The translations under genes were made by a program, and so were the position numbers. Positions 8,141-18,252 of a stretch of DNA of 19,215 bases are shown here, piece by piece. The first letter of the stretch is position 1. Each line of letters opens with the position of its first letter. Source of the DNA: Ophioceras dolichostomum (taxonomy: Eukaryota; Ascomycota; Sordariomycetes; Magnaporthales; Ophioceraceae); NCBI GenBank assembly GCA_003049485.1, contig PYST01000525.1, positions 1 through 19,215 on the forward strand, given 5' to 3'. Below the pieces are notes generated by a model. The model worked only from the letters and a program-made list of their open reading frames with translations. It made no database searches and was not told where the DNA came from.

Positions 8141-11100
8141 TCAGCCGAACGTTTCGGGGTCTATCGTAAACCTCAAACACCTGTTCTCCACCGTACCTCC
8201 CTGTTTCGCGTCGGCGCCCTCGCAGTTACAGCTGTCGATGCCAACGCCAAAGTACCGCTGGCACTGGGCGTAGTCGATCTTCATCTGGCAACCGGCCTTC
8301 AGCCAGATCTCGGTCTTGATGTGGATGGCCCACTGGCCGTTGGCTGGCAGCTCGTCGTTGCGGGACCACCTCATGTTGGAGCCGCTGCCGCCGGGTCCCA
8401 GCGGGTTGCGCAGCACCAGGCCCTCGGCCCCGAGAGCCTGGCACGCCGTCCTCGCCGTGTTGGCCATCTGCGCGTTGGTGGCCTTCTGGCCGCCGTTGTA
8501 GCAGCTTCTGATGTTGTCCATCGGGAAGCCTTCCTCGAGAGGCGACTGCGTTGGTGACTGTGTCGTGGTCGCTGTTGTCTTGGTGGAAGAAGAGGACGTC
8601 GAGGACGGCGTGGGGCAGACGACCTCCGCGTCTTCGTAGTCCTCGTCGTTGGGCGCGTTGGGCGGCAGATCCTCCTCGTCGCCGCCGATGCCGATGACGC
8701 TGTCGGTGCCATCGCCGCTGCAGCCGTAGTCGCTGACGTAGCCCCAGCCGCCGTCAGTGCCCCAGCACCTCTCTCCGCCGGGGTAGTCCCGCTGGCCGAC
8801 AACGGGCCGGATTGCGACCGCAGGCCAGGATCCGCCTTCTGCGGGAGCCGCCATGCCGGGGCCGATGGTCGACGGCGGGAGCGGGAACGGGATGGTCGGC
8901 GAGGTAAGACGCTCGTTGCCCTCGCGGTCCGTGTAGAGTACCGGTGGCCAGCGCACCGTCGTGGCGGGAATGGGCCAGAAGTCGGAGAAGGCTTGGGCTG
9001 TGCGCTTGGCCTTTTGGCCGCTGGTGGCGCTGGCGGTAGTGAGAGTCACGACGCTGAAGTGCAGATGGGTGATGGTCAGGGGCACGCGAGTGACGACGGT
9101 GCTCCAGGTGCCGTCGGTGATGGTTAGCTTCGGATACGGCACCACTCGAGTGGCCTTCGTCCAGGGTGGGATGGCCACACGGCATGGAGGGACGCAGGTA
9201 AACGCCGGCCGAGCCATGCTCCAAATCCCCTGGTCGACCCAGAGAAGCTCGGCCAGCTGCCCGTCCGATTCCACGTCTAGCACAGACAGCTGGGACCAGC
9301 GCGGGTGCGACTCGACGTTGAGGTAGTCGGCGGCCAGGATCCCCTTGCCGTTCGTAACGGCCATGTACTTGGCGCCGATGGTGATCATGTGCTGGAATCG
9401 CACACCCGAGTGGTTGTCTTCCAACAAGATGAGCACCTTCTGGCATGCGTGCTGGTCGATGCAGTCCTGTGAGTACGTCGAGAACCATGAGTACAGCCGG
9501 CACCTGCAACGAAGATGTTGGCGCACTCGCGCATGATGACAGCCCACGACTCGTCGCAGCCATCAAAGTCGCCGCCCCCTCCACCTGCAGTGCATTTGCT
9601 GTAGTCCGGGTCGCCGGGAAACGTGCCCACAAAAGCCTCGAAAGGTGCCGGTGGCATCGGCGTGGGCTGGTAGTACGGCGACTCCGTCTGGATCATGCCG
9701 GCGAAGATGTTCTGCGCCTTGTGAAAGTTGTACTGGTAGTACACGGCGTGCTCCGACGCGGTGCCGTACAGCCACGTCGGGTCTGTGCTCTCGACGAGCA
9801 GGCCGCGAGCCACGTACACCGAGTTCTGCACCATGGTGTTGTTGGCGTCCGCGAGATCCGGGTCGTCGATCATGTGGTCGGCCACCCAGAGCCACATGTT
9901 CTCGAAGTACCCCGACGCTCCCGGCGCGATGTGCATCATCAGGCTGGCGGCGTTGCACCCCGGCGCCACCCCGCTAGCCAGGGCAGGGCACTCGGCCGGG
10001 GTGAGACCAGTACCTAAGGCGCCACCGATGCGGACGTGGCAGTCCCAAAGTCCCGCCGATCCAGGGGTCGAGCCACGGATGCCCCATTTGACCAGGATCA
10101 ACCCAGCCGTCGCGCCCCGGTTCGTGAAGATCAGGTCCTGCATCTCAATGTCACCATAGCTCCCGTCGCCGCCGACCTCGATCATGACTTTGGGGTTTGC
10201 CGCATCCGAGAAGTACGCACCCGTCGCCACGAGCTGCGACCACGTCTCGCCCACTATCCTAGATCCGGGCGGGACTGTGACAGTGCTCGTGATGATGTAG
10301 GATCCAGCATCCACGAAGAGGATTTTGCCCTGGCTCTGCAGGAGAGCGTTCTGGATCGCCGAGGTGTCGTCCGTGACGCCGTCTCCCTTGGCCCCGAAGC
10401 TCTTGACGTGCACGAAGTCGCCGACGGGGTAACCCTCGTACTGCGGCTTGGCACGCTCGAAGTAGGCTCCTTGGCTGTCGAGCAGGCCTGGGTTCCGCCG
10501 GTAGGTGCCCACCTTGCGACCCATGGAAAATCCAGTGGCGCCGTCTTCCTGGTAGACGGGGCCGAGTGCCCAGTGGTCCACCTTCCCGCCGTCCACGGGC
10601 GGCGCCAGAAGGGTCTTGCCCGACGTGTCAGCAACCACCTTGGTCAACCCCTGGACGGCGACGTTCTCGACGATGATGCCCGTGCTGCCCGAGCCAGGAG
10701 TGGAATTCGGAGGGGCGATGAGCACGGCCGTCTCGACATTGCGAAAGGTGGAGTCGATGAAGGACGCCGACCCGATCTTCCCAGCAGGCGCCTTGCCGGG
10801 TTCCGTCTGCCTCCGGGCGGGAGTGGTCTTCTCCTCCTGCAGGAGACGGAAGCCGACGCCGACGTCGGTCATGGTGATGGACTTCCACACCCAGCCCCAG
10901 TCCCAGATAACCTGTACGCCCGTGGTGCAGCCGATGAAGTTGAGCCGCTGGGCCGTGAACTGCTGGTTCCCGCCATAGAGCCCGAACTTGCCGCCGCGGA
11001 AGGTGATGTCCGAGATGACGCCGCCGCTGCCGTTCTCGGCGAAGATGCCGCGCTGGGTGGAGTCTGCCCCAGCCTGGGCGATGATCTCGACGTTCTGGAT

Positions 11101-13450
11101 GCTCGTTGCCTGCGCCACCTGGTAGTGGAGGCCGGCTGTCTCCTGGACCGGGCGGGTCTGGGTGATGTCGATCTTGAGGTTGCGGATCTGCCGGTAGAAG
11201 TTGGCCGTGTTGACGTAGTACTGCTGGTCGAGTCCGTCCGAGCCAGTTCCGCCGCCCGTGTACTCGTTGGCCGAGAGGACGCCCAGGCCGATGAAGTTGC
11301 GTGCCGCCACCAGCGTCGGCCAGGCGTTGGCGTCTCCTATGACCTGAGTCCCGAACGGCATGGCGATGGTGGATGACACTCGGTATGTCCCGGGTGGGAA
11401 GTAGACGATGGCGTTCTTGGTTGTGGAGCCGTTGCACTTCTCGCCACAGCGTTTGCCATCGGTCATGGCAAACTTGATAGCTTTGGTATCGTCCTGAGGA
11501 GTGAAAAACAGACTCATTGTCAGTGAGCCTGTGTTGGTCTCGGAGGTGGAGAGTTTGCGAGTAACTCACTGTGACGCCATCGCCTCTCGCTCCGTAGTCG
11601 AGAACGTTACGGAACACCTTGTACGAGGGATCATTCCCGAAGGGAGCAGTCCCCATGCGCGTGGTGTGTTCCATCCAGAACGTCCCCGACGCCGCCGTCG
11701 TGACTTGGCGACGGCTGCTGTTCTGGTGGTGGTGGCGGGCTGTGAGGTTGCCCCTGATCCCGGACTCGAAGAGGAGGTCAAGGGCTTCTGTCTCAGAAAC
11801 TAACGCTGCTGCGTCTGCGATCTCGTCTGTAATGTTAAGGAGTGGTGGAGGCGTCTCGAGCTCCGTACCACTGTGAGCCTCCTCCCCTGCCCAGATACCG
11901 TGACGCGAGTGACTTCTGCCAGAAACTCCCACGGTTCCAACCCCGGCTCCACCGATGACCGTCCCGGGCTTGAGCCGATACTGGTTGCGAGCCGGATTTG
12001 CGAGCCGTGCTGCATTGAGCTGTGCCGACTTGAGAATGGCTTCCTCCACAATCTTCTTGGCCCGCTGGAGGTCTGTTGTGCCATTGCTTCCCGCGGACGC
12101 TGACAAAGTGGTCGTCGTCGTCTTGTTGCCGTTGCCGTTGCTGTTGTTGTCGTCCTCGGCGACTGCTCGCTTCGTCTTATACTTGTTGGGGTCAGCTCGA
12201 GGTGGGCCTGACATGACCTCAGGCCAAGGTGGGAGATCTACAAGACCCTCGCCGCTCTTGTCGCCCTCATCCTCCTCAAACGTCGACCAGGGCATGCCGA
12301 AATACATACCACCAGCCTCCGCCTGCATTGCTCCAACCTCGGTGTAGTTCGCCAGGATGTGTTGCTCGCTCACGTACTGCGGCCCCAGGGCCACCAGCTC
12401 CTCAAGGGTCACCTTGTTGGCCCAGCGCCACCAAGCGGCTCGTTCGATGTCTTCCGGATGCATCCATGAGGTGCTGTTACTGCCGCCTGCCGCCTCCATC
12501 TCCGCCAGGAGCTCACGTTTGTTCTGCTTGATGTTCTTTACGACTGGGTTGTTCGAACCAGCCGGACTGTAGGTGTAAACCTTGGCGGCAATACCGTTCT
12601 GCAGGGTCGAGATAGGGCTGTAGTCGAGCTTAAAGAACGCGACGCTGTTGTTCTTCTCGTACCAGTCGAACTCGGGTGGCGTGCTTCGGCTGTTGCGGTC
12701 TTTGATCAACTTCTGAAGCGCGGCCCGCAGAGCGTTGTGCGCCGTGGCCTGCCAGTTTTGCTCCGCCTTGACACGGCGGGTCCCGTCGCATCGAAAAGCG
12801 ACGCACCTCGTCTCTGAATCTTCAGGAGTGCTGTGTTGAGTGAGAGCACCGGATCCGCCCTCGACCCATGTCGCTGGTGGGAACTCGTCGCAAGTGTAGC
12901 GCACGTCCGAGGGGACCCTGCGCCCGCCGGGGAGCGTCTGAGCTTTGATCTCGTTGATGGTCGTCCCAGGCTCGAGGTCCTTATGTGGCCAAGCCCCGTC
13001 GTGCTTCATGACGATGTTTTGATCCGCGTGAGGGCACGTCACCCGTCGCTTGAAGTTTCCGCACGAGGCCGTCCGCCGCCGCCCGTTCCTCGGAAGCCGT
13101 GACGACCCGGTGCTGAAGTCGTACGTGAATCTCTTGTCGTTGGCACTGTTCAACTTGGCTGTGCCGTGGGTTGTGCGTGCGTACCAGTTTTGGGCGTTCT
13201 TGCAGATGTCTTTCATGTACCAGCAGTTGTACTCCAGCACCACCAGATCTGGGAGCAGGTCGATGACCTGCATGGGCGGGGTGGCAACATCCGGCTCCCA
13301 CATGTAGATAAATCTACTGCCCCCATTGTTGGTGGGAACTCTCTGGAAGTAGTGGTCCTGGGCATACTGAGCATGGGCGTTTCCTCGATACTGGATGCAG
13401 AAAAAAGCGAGGGCGAGCACGAGTCGTTGGAAGGAGTGCGGGATAGCCAT
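8141..13450 (-). CDS. giant secreted NucA/NucB-DNase + GH55 beta-1,3-glucanase fusion, one frame break
   Basis: Exon 1 is 13450-11570 (627 residues). A 76-bp intron follows (11569-11494, GTGAGT...CTCAG, phase 0), and the reading resumes at 11493. Near 9496-9499 the frame shifts by one base, then stays open to TGA at 8141. The total is about 1740 residues against roughly 750-850 for ordinary fungal GH55. Order: signal peptide (1-27); a DNase-like domain with CWYMKDICKNAQNW (76-89) and the NucA/NucB signature CDEFPPATWVEGG (187-199); KR at 427-428 and RR at 580-581, Kex2-like sites in an Asn/Thr-rich region; GH55 from about 590. GH55 has both parallel-beta-helix halves, each opening with (F/Y)GAxGDGVTDD, and IQTESPYYQP near 9670-9696. 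A Ser/Thr linker (about 8527-8615) and a Cys-rich C-terminal domain (8144-8515) follow. GH55 enzymes cut beta-1,3-glucan; NucA/NucB proteins are secreted DNases. The combination suggests a wall-penetrating anti-fungal nuclease, which is inference. The break may be a sequence error, since the flanking domains keep good composition. Confidence 0.8.
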
Positions 13451-13492
13451 GCTCGCGTTCGAAGATTTGGAGTCAGACTGCAGCTGGCCCAG

Positions 13493-13499
13493 TTATAAG
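13493..13499 (-). promoter_or_regulatory. TATA-like element of the DNase-GH55 gene
   Basis: On the minus strand the sequence reads CTTATAA about 45 bases upstream of the ATG at 13450. Position and sequence fit a fungal TATA element, but the short distance leaves little room for a 5' untranslated region, so the assignment is tentative. Confidence 0.35.
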
Positions 13500-15001
13500 A
13501 GATAGCAGAAGTCAAAGATATAGGTAATGCTTTAAACAAACGACAGCCTTCGTTCAGAACGGATGCTGTGTGCTCAAGCTTGCCATACGGATAGTGACAA
13601 AACGCGGCCGAGTCGGACTATGCCTTCTAATATCGGAGCGACTTTTGACTTGGGAGAGAGTTTTGGCCAAACATTAAAACCTCCAAAGCACCCTTTTATC
13701 CTATGCCTCCTTCCCCTTTATTTCGGTATCTGCTGGTCGTTAAGGCGTCCCTGGGTGACAGCCCGGGCTGCTGCCTGGGCGACATTCGTTCCACGCTCCA
13801 AACGTTCCCCCGTTGAACGCAGACGCTTGGCTACAACATTTCTCGCGATCTGCATTGTAAAGTACCTAAGGAATAGGAGGCGCTTACGGCTACTGCCAAT
13901 ATCGTTGCGAATTTTCTTGCTTTGAAACAATTTGTTTTCCTCACTTGTACTTCGCATATGCTGGAGCCTTTAACTTTACGGGGCGATCGAGTTTTAGTGT
14001 CCGAAATGTACAGCTCGCCCACACCCCATACCAGGATTTCGCCAATGTGATTTTCGGTACGAATTAACTTGGGCTGCACGACCGTCTATCGTTCGGCAGC
14101 ATATAGCAAGCTTTGAACGTTTTTACGGGGAAAAATACATCTTCCCTGCTGTCACGAGCTGGCAGCGTTTCTCGAAATGGTCTGAAAAATCGAGCAGTTG
14201 GCCATTACCTGCACCCCTGAATCCAGACCGAGCATCCGGATTCGTCTCTACCACGTAAAATGCAGCAAACATCGTACCGGTTTCTAGGCAGCTCGCTGGT
14301 TAATTTCGGCGAGAGCGGGACAATCGAGCCAATGAGTGCTTACAGCTTCCAAGTTTCGATTGGCACTGGCAGTTGGTGTTGGATTTGGAAAGCTCGGTTG
14401 GGGGCCAAGTTGCCAACAGCATATGGTGCGGTGTAGTTGAGAAGCAGTGGCCAAAACACGACGGCCAAAACCTGGGGGCTAAAAAACGGCACAGCTGTCT
14501 ACAGGTACGAGGCCATGCGGATAGCCCTACAAGGGAATTTGCCAATATGCCTGGAAGCGAGGCGACCTCCTGGCCTACCCCGCTCAGGTACCCCTTCACT
14601 CCACGACGGCCTCCATCCAGCCGCACCAACGAAGATTTTTTTTTTCGAGTCTTCAAGGTTGCCCCTTTTTCGGATCGCCACACCGACTCTAATTATTGGC
14701 CCCCTATCCGTCGCAGCATTGTTGGGCCTATCTTGAGCTTCCAAGTTGCTTCCGTCAAGCCCCTTTCTTCCCCTTTTCTCTCTCTCTCTCTCGTAGTCGA
14801 TTCTACTCCATGTTATTTTCGACGAGGCAGCCATCGTCATCAATCTCAGAACTCTTGTCGCAATCGCTCCTTTCCAAACACTCGGTCTTTCCCGCTCTCG
14901 TTTACAGATATCGCAGAAGCTCTTCGTTCAACTCCTTATTCGAAACGTGCGTGTACCATCATCACCTTCACACGAGATAAACAGCGAACATCTCGATCAA
15001 G
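13500..15001. other. 1.5-kb divergent intergenic region between the two secreted-protein genes
   Basis: This is the shared upstream region of the DNase-GH55 gene (leftward) and the LysM gene (rightward). The right end is pyrimidine-rich (CT run near 14770-14793), as is common before transcription starts of strongly expressed fungal genes, and is followed by an A-rich leader up to the ATG at 15002. Minus-strand stretches between 13718 and 14079 have weakly protein-like composition (for example VVAKRLRSTGERLERGTNV) but no family I recognise and no splice support. I do not call a gene here. Confidence 0.5.
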
Positions 15002-16005
15002 ATGAAGTTCTCTCCTGGGCAAGCGGCAGGATTCCTCCTATCTATCCACTGGGCGGTCGCTCCGGGAGTTGCCGCGGACGACTGCAAGCCATGGACGTGG
15101 ACCTGGGAGCATGCGCTGGATGCAGGGGCCACTCCTTCTCCCGAGCCTGTTTTCTTCGAAAGGGCTGCTGTGACGGAGGACCCGCGCAAGTTTGCGGCCG
15201 TGGTTCCTGGCCAGCTTAACTGCCGAAGTTGGGCCCAGACCTACGGCGTCGTGGGCTACTGGTCCTGCGCTCAGCTGGCGCAGGAGTCTGGCATCACCGT
15301 CGAGAAGTTCTTCGAGTTCAACCCGGCGCTAGCCCCTGACTGTAAGGGCATTCAGCCCAACACGGAGTATTGCGTCCGGGGATGTGAGTTTCTCTCCCTG
15401 CTTTGAATTTTGCAATCTCCCGCTCTTGCTCCATTCCCTAGCCCGAGAGGCTCCTCTAGGAAACTCGCCCTGCCAAGAACACGCAGATGAGGGCTAGACG
15501 TTGTCTGACGGCGGAGCTGACGCGATCTGCATCCTCTATTCCGTTGTAGTCATCGAGCCGGTCCGGGCGACCGACGGCAAGTGTGGGCCGAACAACGGCG
15601 ACGCGACCTGTATTGGCAGCGACTTTGGGCAATGCTGCAACGCTGAGACTTGGACATGTGGCCAGACCGAGTATGTGAATGCTGATCCTTCTCCAAACAC
15701 ATAGTGTAGAATCATTGCATCTCATAACTTCTATCGCATCACTCCATGAGCCTTCTGCTAACCTGCGTGACATACACCCAAAGGCACGACTGCGCGCTCG
15801 GTGTCTGCTACGAGGGCCAATGTCCTGGACATAAGCGCTACACGACCGACGGCAACTGCGGCTACGACCACAGCTTCTCTCTGTGTGCTGGGAAATGGGG
15901 TGACTGCTGCAGTTTCCCGGACGGCAAGTGTGGCACAGGAGAAGCGTTCTGTGGCGTGGGGAAGTGCCAGTCCGGAAAATGCGTCGAGTTTCAGCCGCAA
16001 ACAAG

Positions 16006-16040
<35 letters not shown>

Positions 16041-16132
16041 AGCCGGGTACCTCGGCACAGTCCGCAACGTCTTCATCACCGTCCCGTTCCCCGTCACCAT
16101 CATCGTCATATTCAACAACACGGTCAGTATAG
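15002..16132 (+). CDS. secreted LysM + two chitin-binding type 1 domain protein
   Basis: Proposed exons are 15002-15383, 15550-15670 and 15784-16132, giving 283 residues. Intron 1 (166 bp) is GTGAGT...TTGTAG. Intron 2 (113 bp) is GTATGT...CAAAG, a weaker acceptor but the one that keeps the domain intact. Order: signal peptide (about 1-25); a spacer; one LysM domain (about 73-126, LNCRSWAQTYGV to NTEYCVRG); a hevein-like ChtBD1 (about 136-181, DGKCGPNNGDATC...FGQCC); a second ChtBD1 (about 190-235, DGNCGYD...WGDCC); then a Ser-rich tail with ten consecutive Ser. LysM and ChtBD1 bind chitin oligomers or polymer. Known fungal LysM proteins protect hyphae or sequester chitin fragments, and similar domains sit in zymocin-type killer toxin carriers. 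No enzyme domain is present, so a binding or shielding role is likely. It is transcribed divergently from the DNase-GH55 gene. Confidence 0.85.
16009..16038. repeat. (ATC)10 triplet repeat encoding poly-Ser
   Basis: Ten tandem ATC triplets read in the LysM gene's frame as nine TCA codons plus TCC. They give the Ser-10 run that opens the C-terminal Ser/Pro/Thr-rich tail. Such tracts vary in length between strains. Confidence 0.9.
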
Positions 16133-17121
16133 GTATCGCGGTAACGCCTGCACTATTTTTTGTCTCACTCTATATTACATGTGCAAGTCTTCGACCTTGC
16201 TTCTTCGCCCGTCTATATATCGTGCTTTGTGGATCAGTTACAATGTTATGATATTGGGTATCCCTCTCCCGTTCATAATTATTGTAGCTACCTTAGGTTG
16301 CCAACCAAAGTTTCGTACTGTCAGAATATAGACTTTGGCATACTTCTTCCCCATAGCCAGCATCAAAATGGCCAGGATTCTAATAACCCCTGTCCTAAAG
16401 CGTTAAACTCAGTCGCAGCATTCTTCCAACGCACATATCAAGAACGGGGAATGTCTACAATGTAACTGTCGAGTCGATTTGAACCTCGCCATCCCGTAGG
16501 CACGCCAACACAAGGACGCTCAAAGCTGTCCCGTCTTCAAGAAGAAACCACCCGGGCTAGCTGCTGCACGGATTGTGATCGGGGTTGATACGGTCGAATT
16601 TTGGGGCTGCATGGCTCACCGATGCTCGCATCGGATGCACTGTGGAGCCTAGTGGGGGCGTGTAAATGGGGGTAAGGGGCACAAGTACCACGCCTAATAT
16701 TTCGCAGACGCTACGGAGCTCGGATTGGTGGAATTCTTTTAGAGAAGCGAGGCTACTCATCTTCTAGGATCGGGACGACCGACTGGACAAAGCATTCGTG
16801 GGCATGAATCTCCAGTCAGATCAGGGGCGGAGGCAACCAGCTGGCAACCAAGCGCAGGAAATTCGAGTCGAGTGCTGCTGACCACGATTGGAAGCCGACA
16901 ATAACCCCCAAGCTCGCCAAGCATGCCGTTATTACACCTCCTTTGACCTTACATCAAGGTCTGCTAGTAATCTCATCGGTGAGCAGAGATGACATCTCCT
17001 ATTTGGCATGCAGGCAGATGCTCAATACTATTTAGCGAGTGTTGCTTTTGGACCCAATCTCGTGTTTGGTTCAAAGATACTGCCGGTGTGCACGTCCATC
17101 GCGACTACGTTCATGATGTGT

Positions 17122-17235
17122 TAAGGGGCCAGTGGACTTGGGAGCTTCTCACCAGTGAGCCAATGCTTCGTGGCAAAAAGCAGTTTTCAGATGCAGTCCG
17201 AAGTCAGTCGTGGTGCCGACAAAGGTGGCCCCTTA
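17122..17235. promoter_or_regulatory. inverted pair of TAAGGGGCCA elements (stress-element-like)
   Basis: TAAGGGGCCA at 17122-17131 is repeated as its exact reverse complement at 17226-17235, both upstream of the ATG at 17390. Each contains AGGGG, the core of the stress response element bound by Msn2/4-like zinc-finger factors. The ten-base match in inverted orientation, about 95 bases apart, is seen directly. That it regulates the downstream gene is inference. Confidence 0.4.
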
Positions 17236-17255
17236 GTGGGACATCTTCGTGTCCC

Positions 17256-17264
17256 TTATAAGAA
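17256..17264 (+). promoter_or_regulatory. TATA-like box of the small secreted protein gene
   Basis: TTATAAGAA lies about 125 bases upstream of the ATG at 17390, a typical distance for a filamentous-fungal TATA element with a short leader. Confidence 0.5.
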
Positions 17265-17389
17265 GCCGTCGAGCGCCTGTGGTTCGCACGAGCATGGTCA
17301 AGAATTCATCAACACCACACTACATCCACCGCGGTCGCTCCGCTGCTACCACCTAGCAGCAGCCCACAGTGTTACATCCTACGAACACA

Positions 17390-18034
17390 ATGCGTCTCTC
17401 TATCCTCCTCCCCATCTCCACTCTCATCTCGCTGGGCCTCGGCGCCGCCGTGGCCCCTGCGAGGTCCGTCGACAGCCGGGGCAGAGTGGCCCGACGGGCT
17501 GCCAAGATGTCCCCGCGGCATCGCGGCCAGGGCGTGCCGCTCAACCTCCTCGCCAGGCGTCGCGCCTGCGGCGAAACCACACCTCGCGTCTGCTACGGCG
17601 TCAACGGCGGCACCTCGCAGACGCTAAACCCAGAGGACATCGAGTACGCGGGCATGTACCTGCGCTGGATCGCCGACAACAACAACAACCCGATCTGGAA
17701 CATGCCGTCCGAGTTCGACTGCTCCGAGTGGGCCCTCCCGCTATTCGGCGCCGGCTCCGTTCTGGCCCTCGCCAAACACATCAACCCACGCACGAACTCA
17801 GGCGTGACCTACTACGACCTCGCACGCACCATTGACGGCGGCGAGGACGGCGCGCAGCTCGCTCAGAGCCTGCTGGGTGGCTGTGGTGTCAATGGTGGGC
17901 AGCTGGGCGTCATTGTTAACAGGAACGACACGGCGTACCACACGCCGGAGTACCTTGCAGCTGGCATGAAGCCGCAGGACATTATTGTCAAGCTTGTGAG
18001 GGATGCCACATTCCCTGCCCTGGCGTCGGACTAG
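17390..18034 (+). CDS. small secreted Cys-containing protein with dibasic sites, family unknown
   Basis: A single exon of 214 residues. The start is the ATG at 17390, which begins a clear signal peptide (MRLSILLPISTLISLGLGAA). A basic pro-region follows with several dibasic motifs (ARRAA, LARRRACG), suggesting Kex2-type removal of about the first 60 residues. The mature part would have about 155 residues and four cysteines (CGETTPRVC, DCSEW, GGCGV), enough for two disulphides. Recurrent wording such as RVCYGVNGGTSQ, LNPEDIEYAGMYLRW and CSEWALPLFGAG looks like a conserved fungal secreted family that I have met only as hypothetical proteins. I see no enzyme motif. Effector or toxin-like roles are possible given the secreted neighbours, but nothing in the sequence proves them. 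Confidence 0.75.
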   Translation: MRLSILLPISTLISLGLGAAVAPARSVDSRGRVARRAAKMSPRHRGQGVPLNLLARRRACGETTPRVCYGVNGGTSQTLNPEDIEYAGMYLRWIADNNNNPIWNMPSEFDCSEWALPLFGAGSVLALAKHINPRTNSGVTYYDLARTIDGGEDGAQLAQSLLGGCGVNGGQLGVIVNRNDTAYHTPEYLAAGMKPQDIIVKLVRDATFPALASD

Positions 18035-18252
18035 ATAGAGAGCTCACCCGATACGATATTTCGATGCTTTTTGTATACAACCACCTTTCCCTTCCTCGGT
18101 GCATTATTGCACCGTCAGCATAAACATTCTCATTTCCCTCTCCCTGCCAGTCTATCTGTTCACGCATGCTACTCCTGCTGCTGCTGCAACTCCCGCAGCT
18201 ATTGCTGCTGTCGCTGTCGCAGCTCCGCATGGGCTTCTCGCAGCACGCCATG

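Larger units (their letters stand above)
16133..17389. other. 1.25-kb intergenic region before the small secreted protein
   Basis: No protein-coding gene is seen. The right part carries likely promoter elements, listed separately (paired AGGGG elements and a TATA-like box), and a CCAAT pentamer at about 17159. Confidence 0.5.

Noticed and set aside
10036..11376. A 446-codon open frame on the plus strand
   Set aside because: It is antisense to the GH55 coding exon and owes its length to GC-rich codon bias. Its translation is rich in Arg, Asp, Val and Gly with no family motif.
13718..14079. Overlapping minus-strand open frames with basic, protein-like composition
   Set aside because: They are short, in two frames, with no recognised family and no splice sites joining them. 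They may be an old remnant but cannot be supported.
14300..15005. Open frames upstream of the LysM gene, including one of 210 codons
   Set aside because: They run through the pyrimidine-rich promoter and leader, and their translations are low-complexity Ser/Pro/Arg-rich sequence.
16465..16570. A minus-strand tRNA-like signal (B-box-like GGTTCAAATC and an A-box-like TAGCCCGGGTGG)
   Set aside because: The bases flanking the would-be T loop do not pair, and no acceptor stem can be formed at the right distances.
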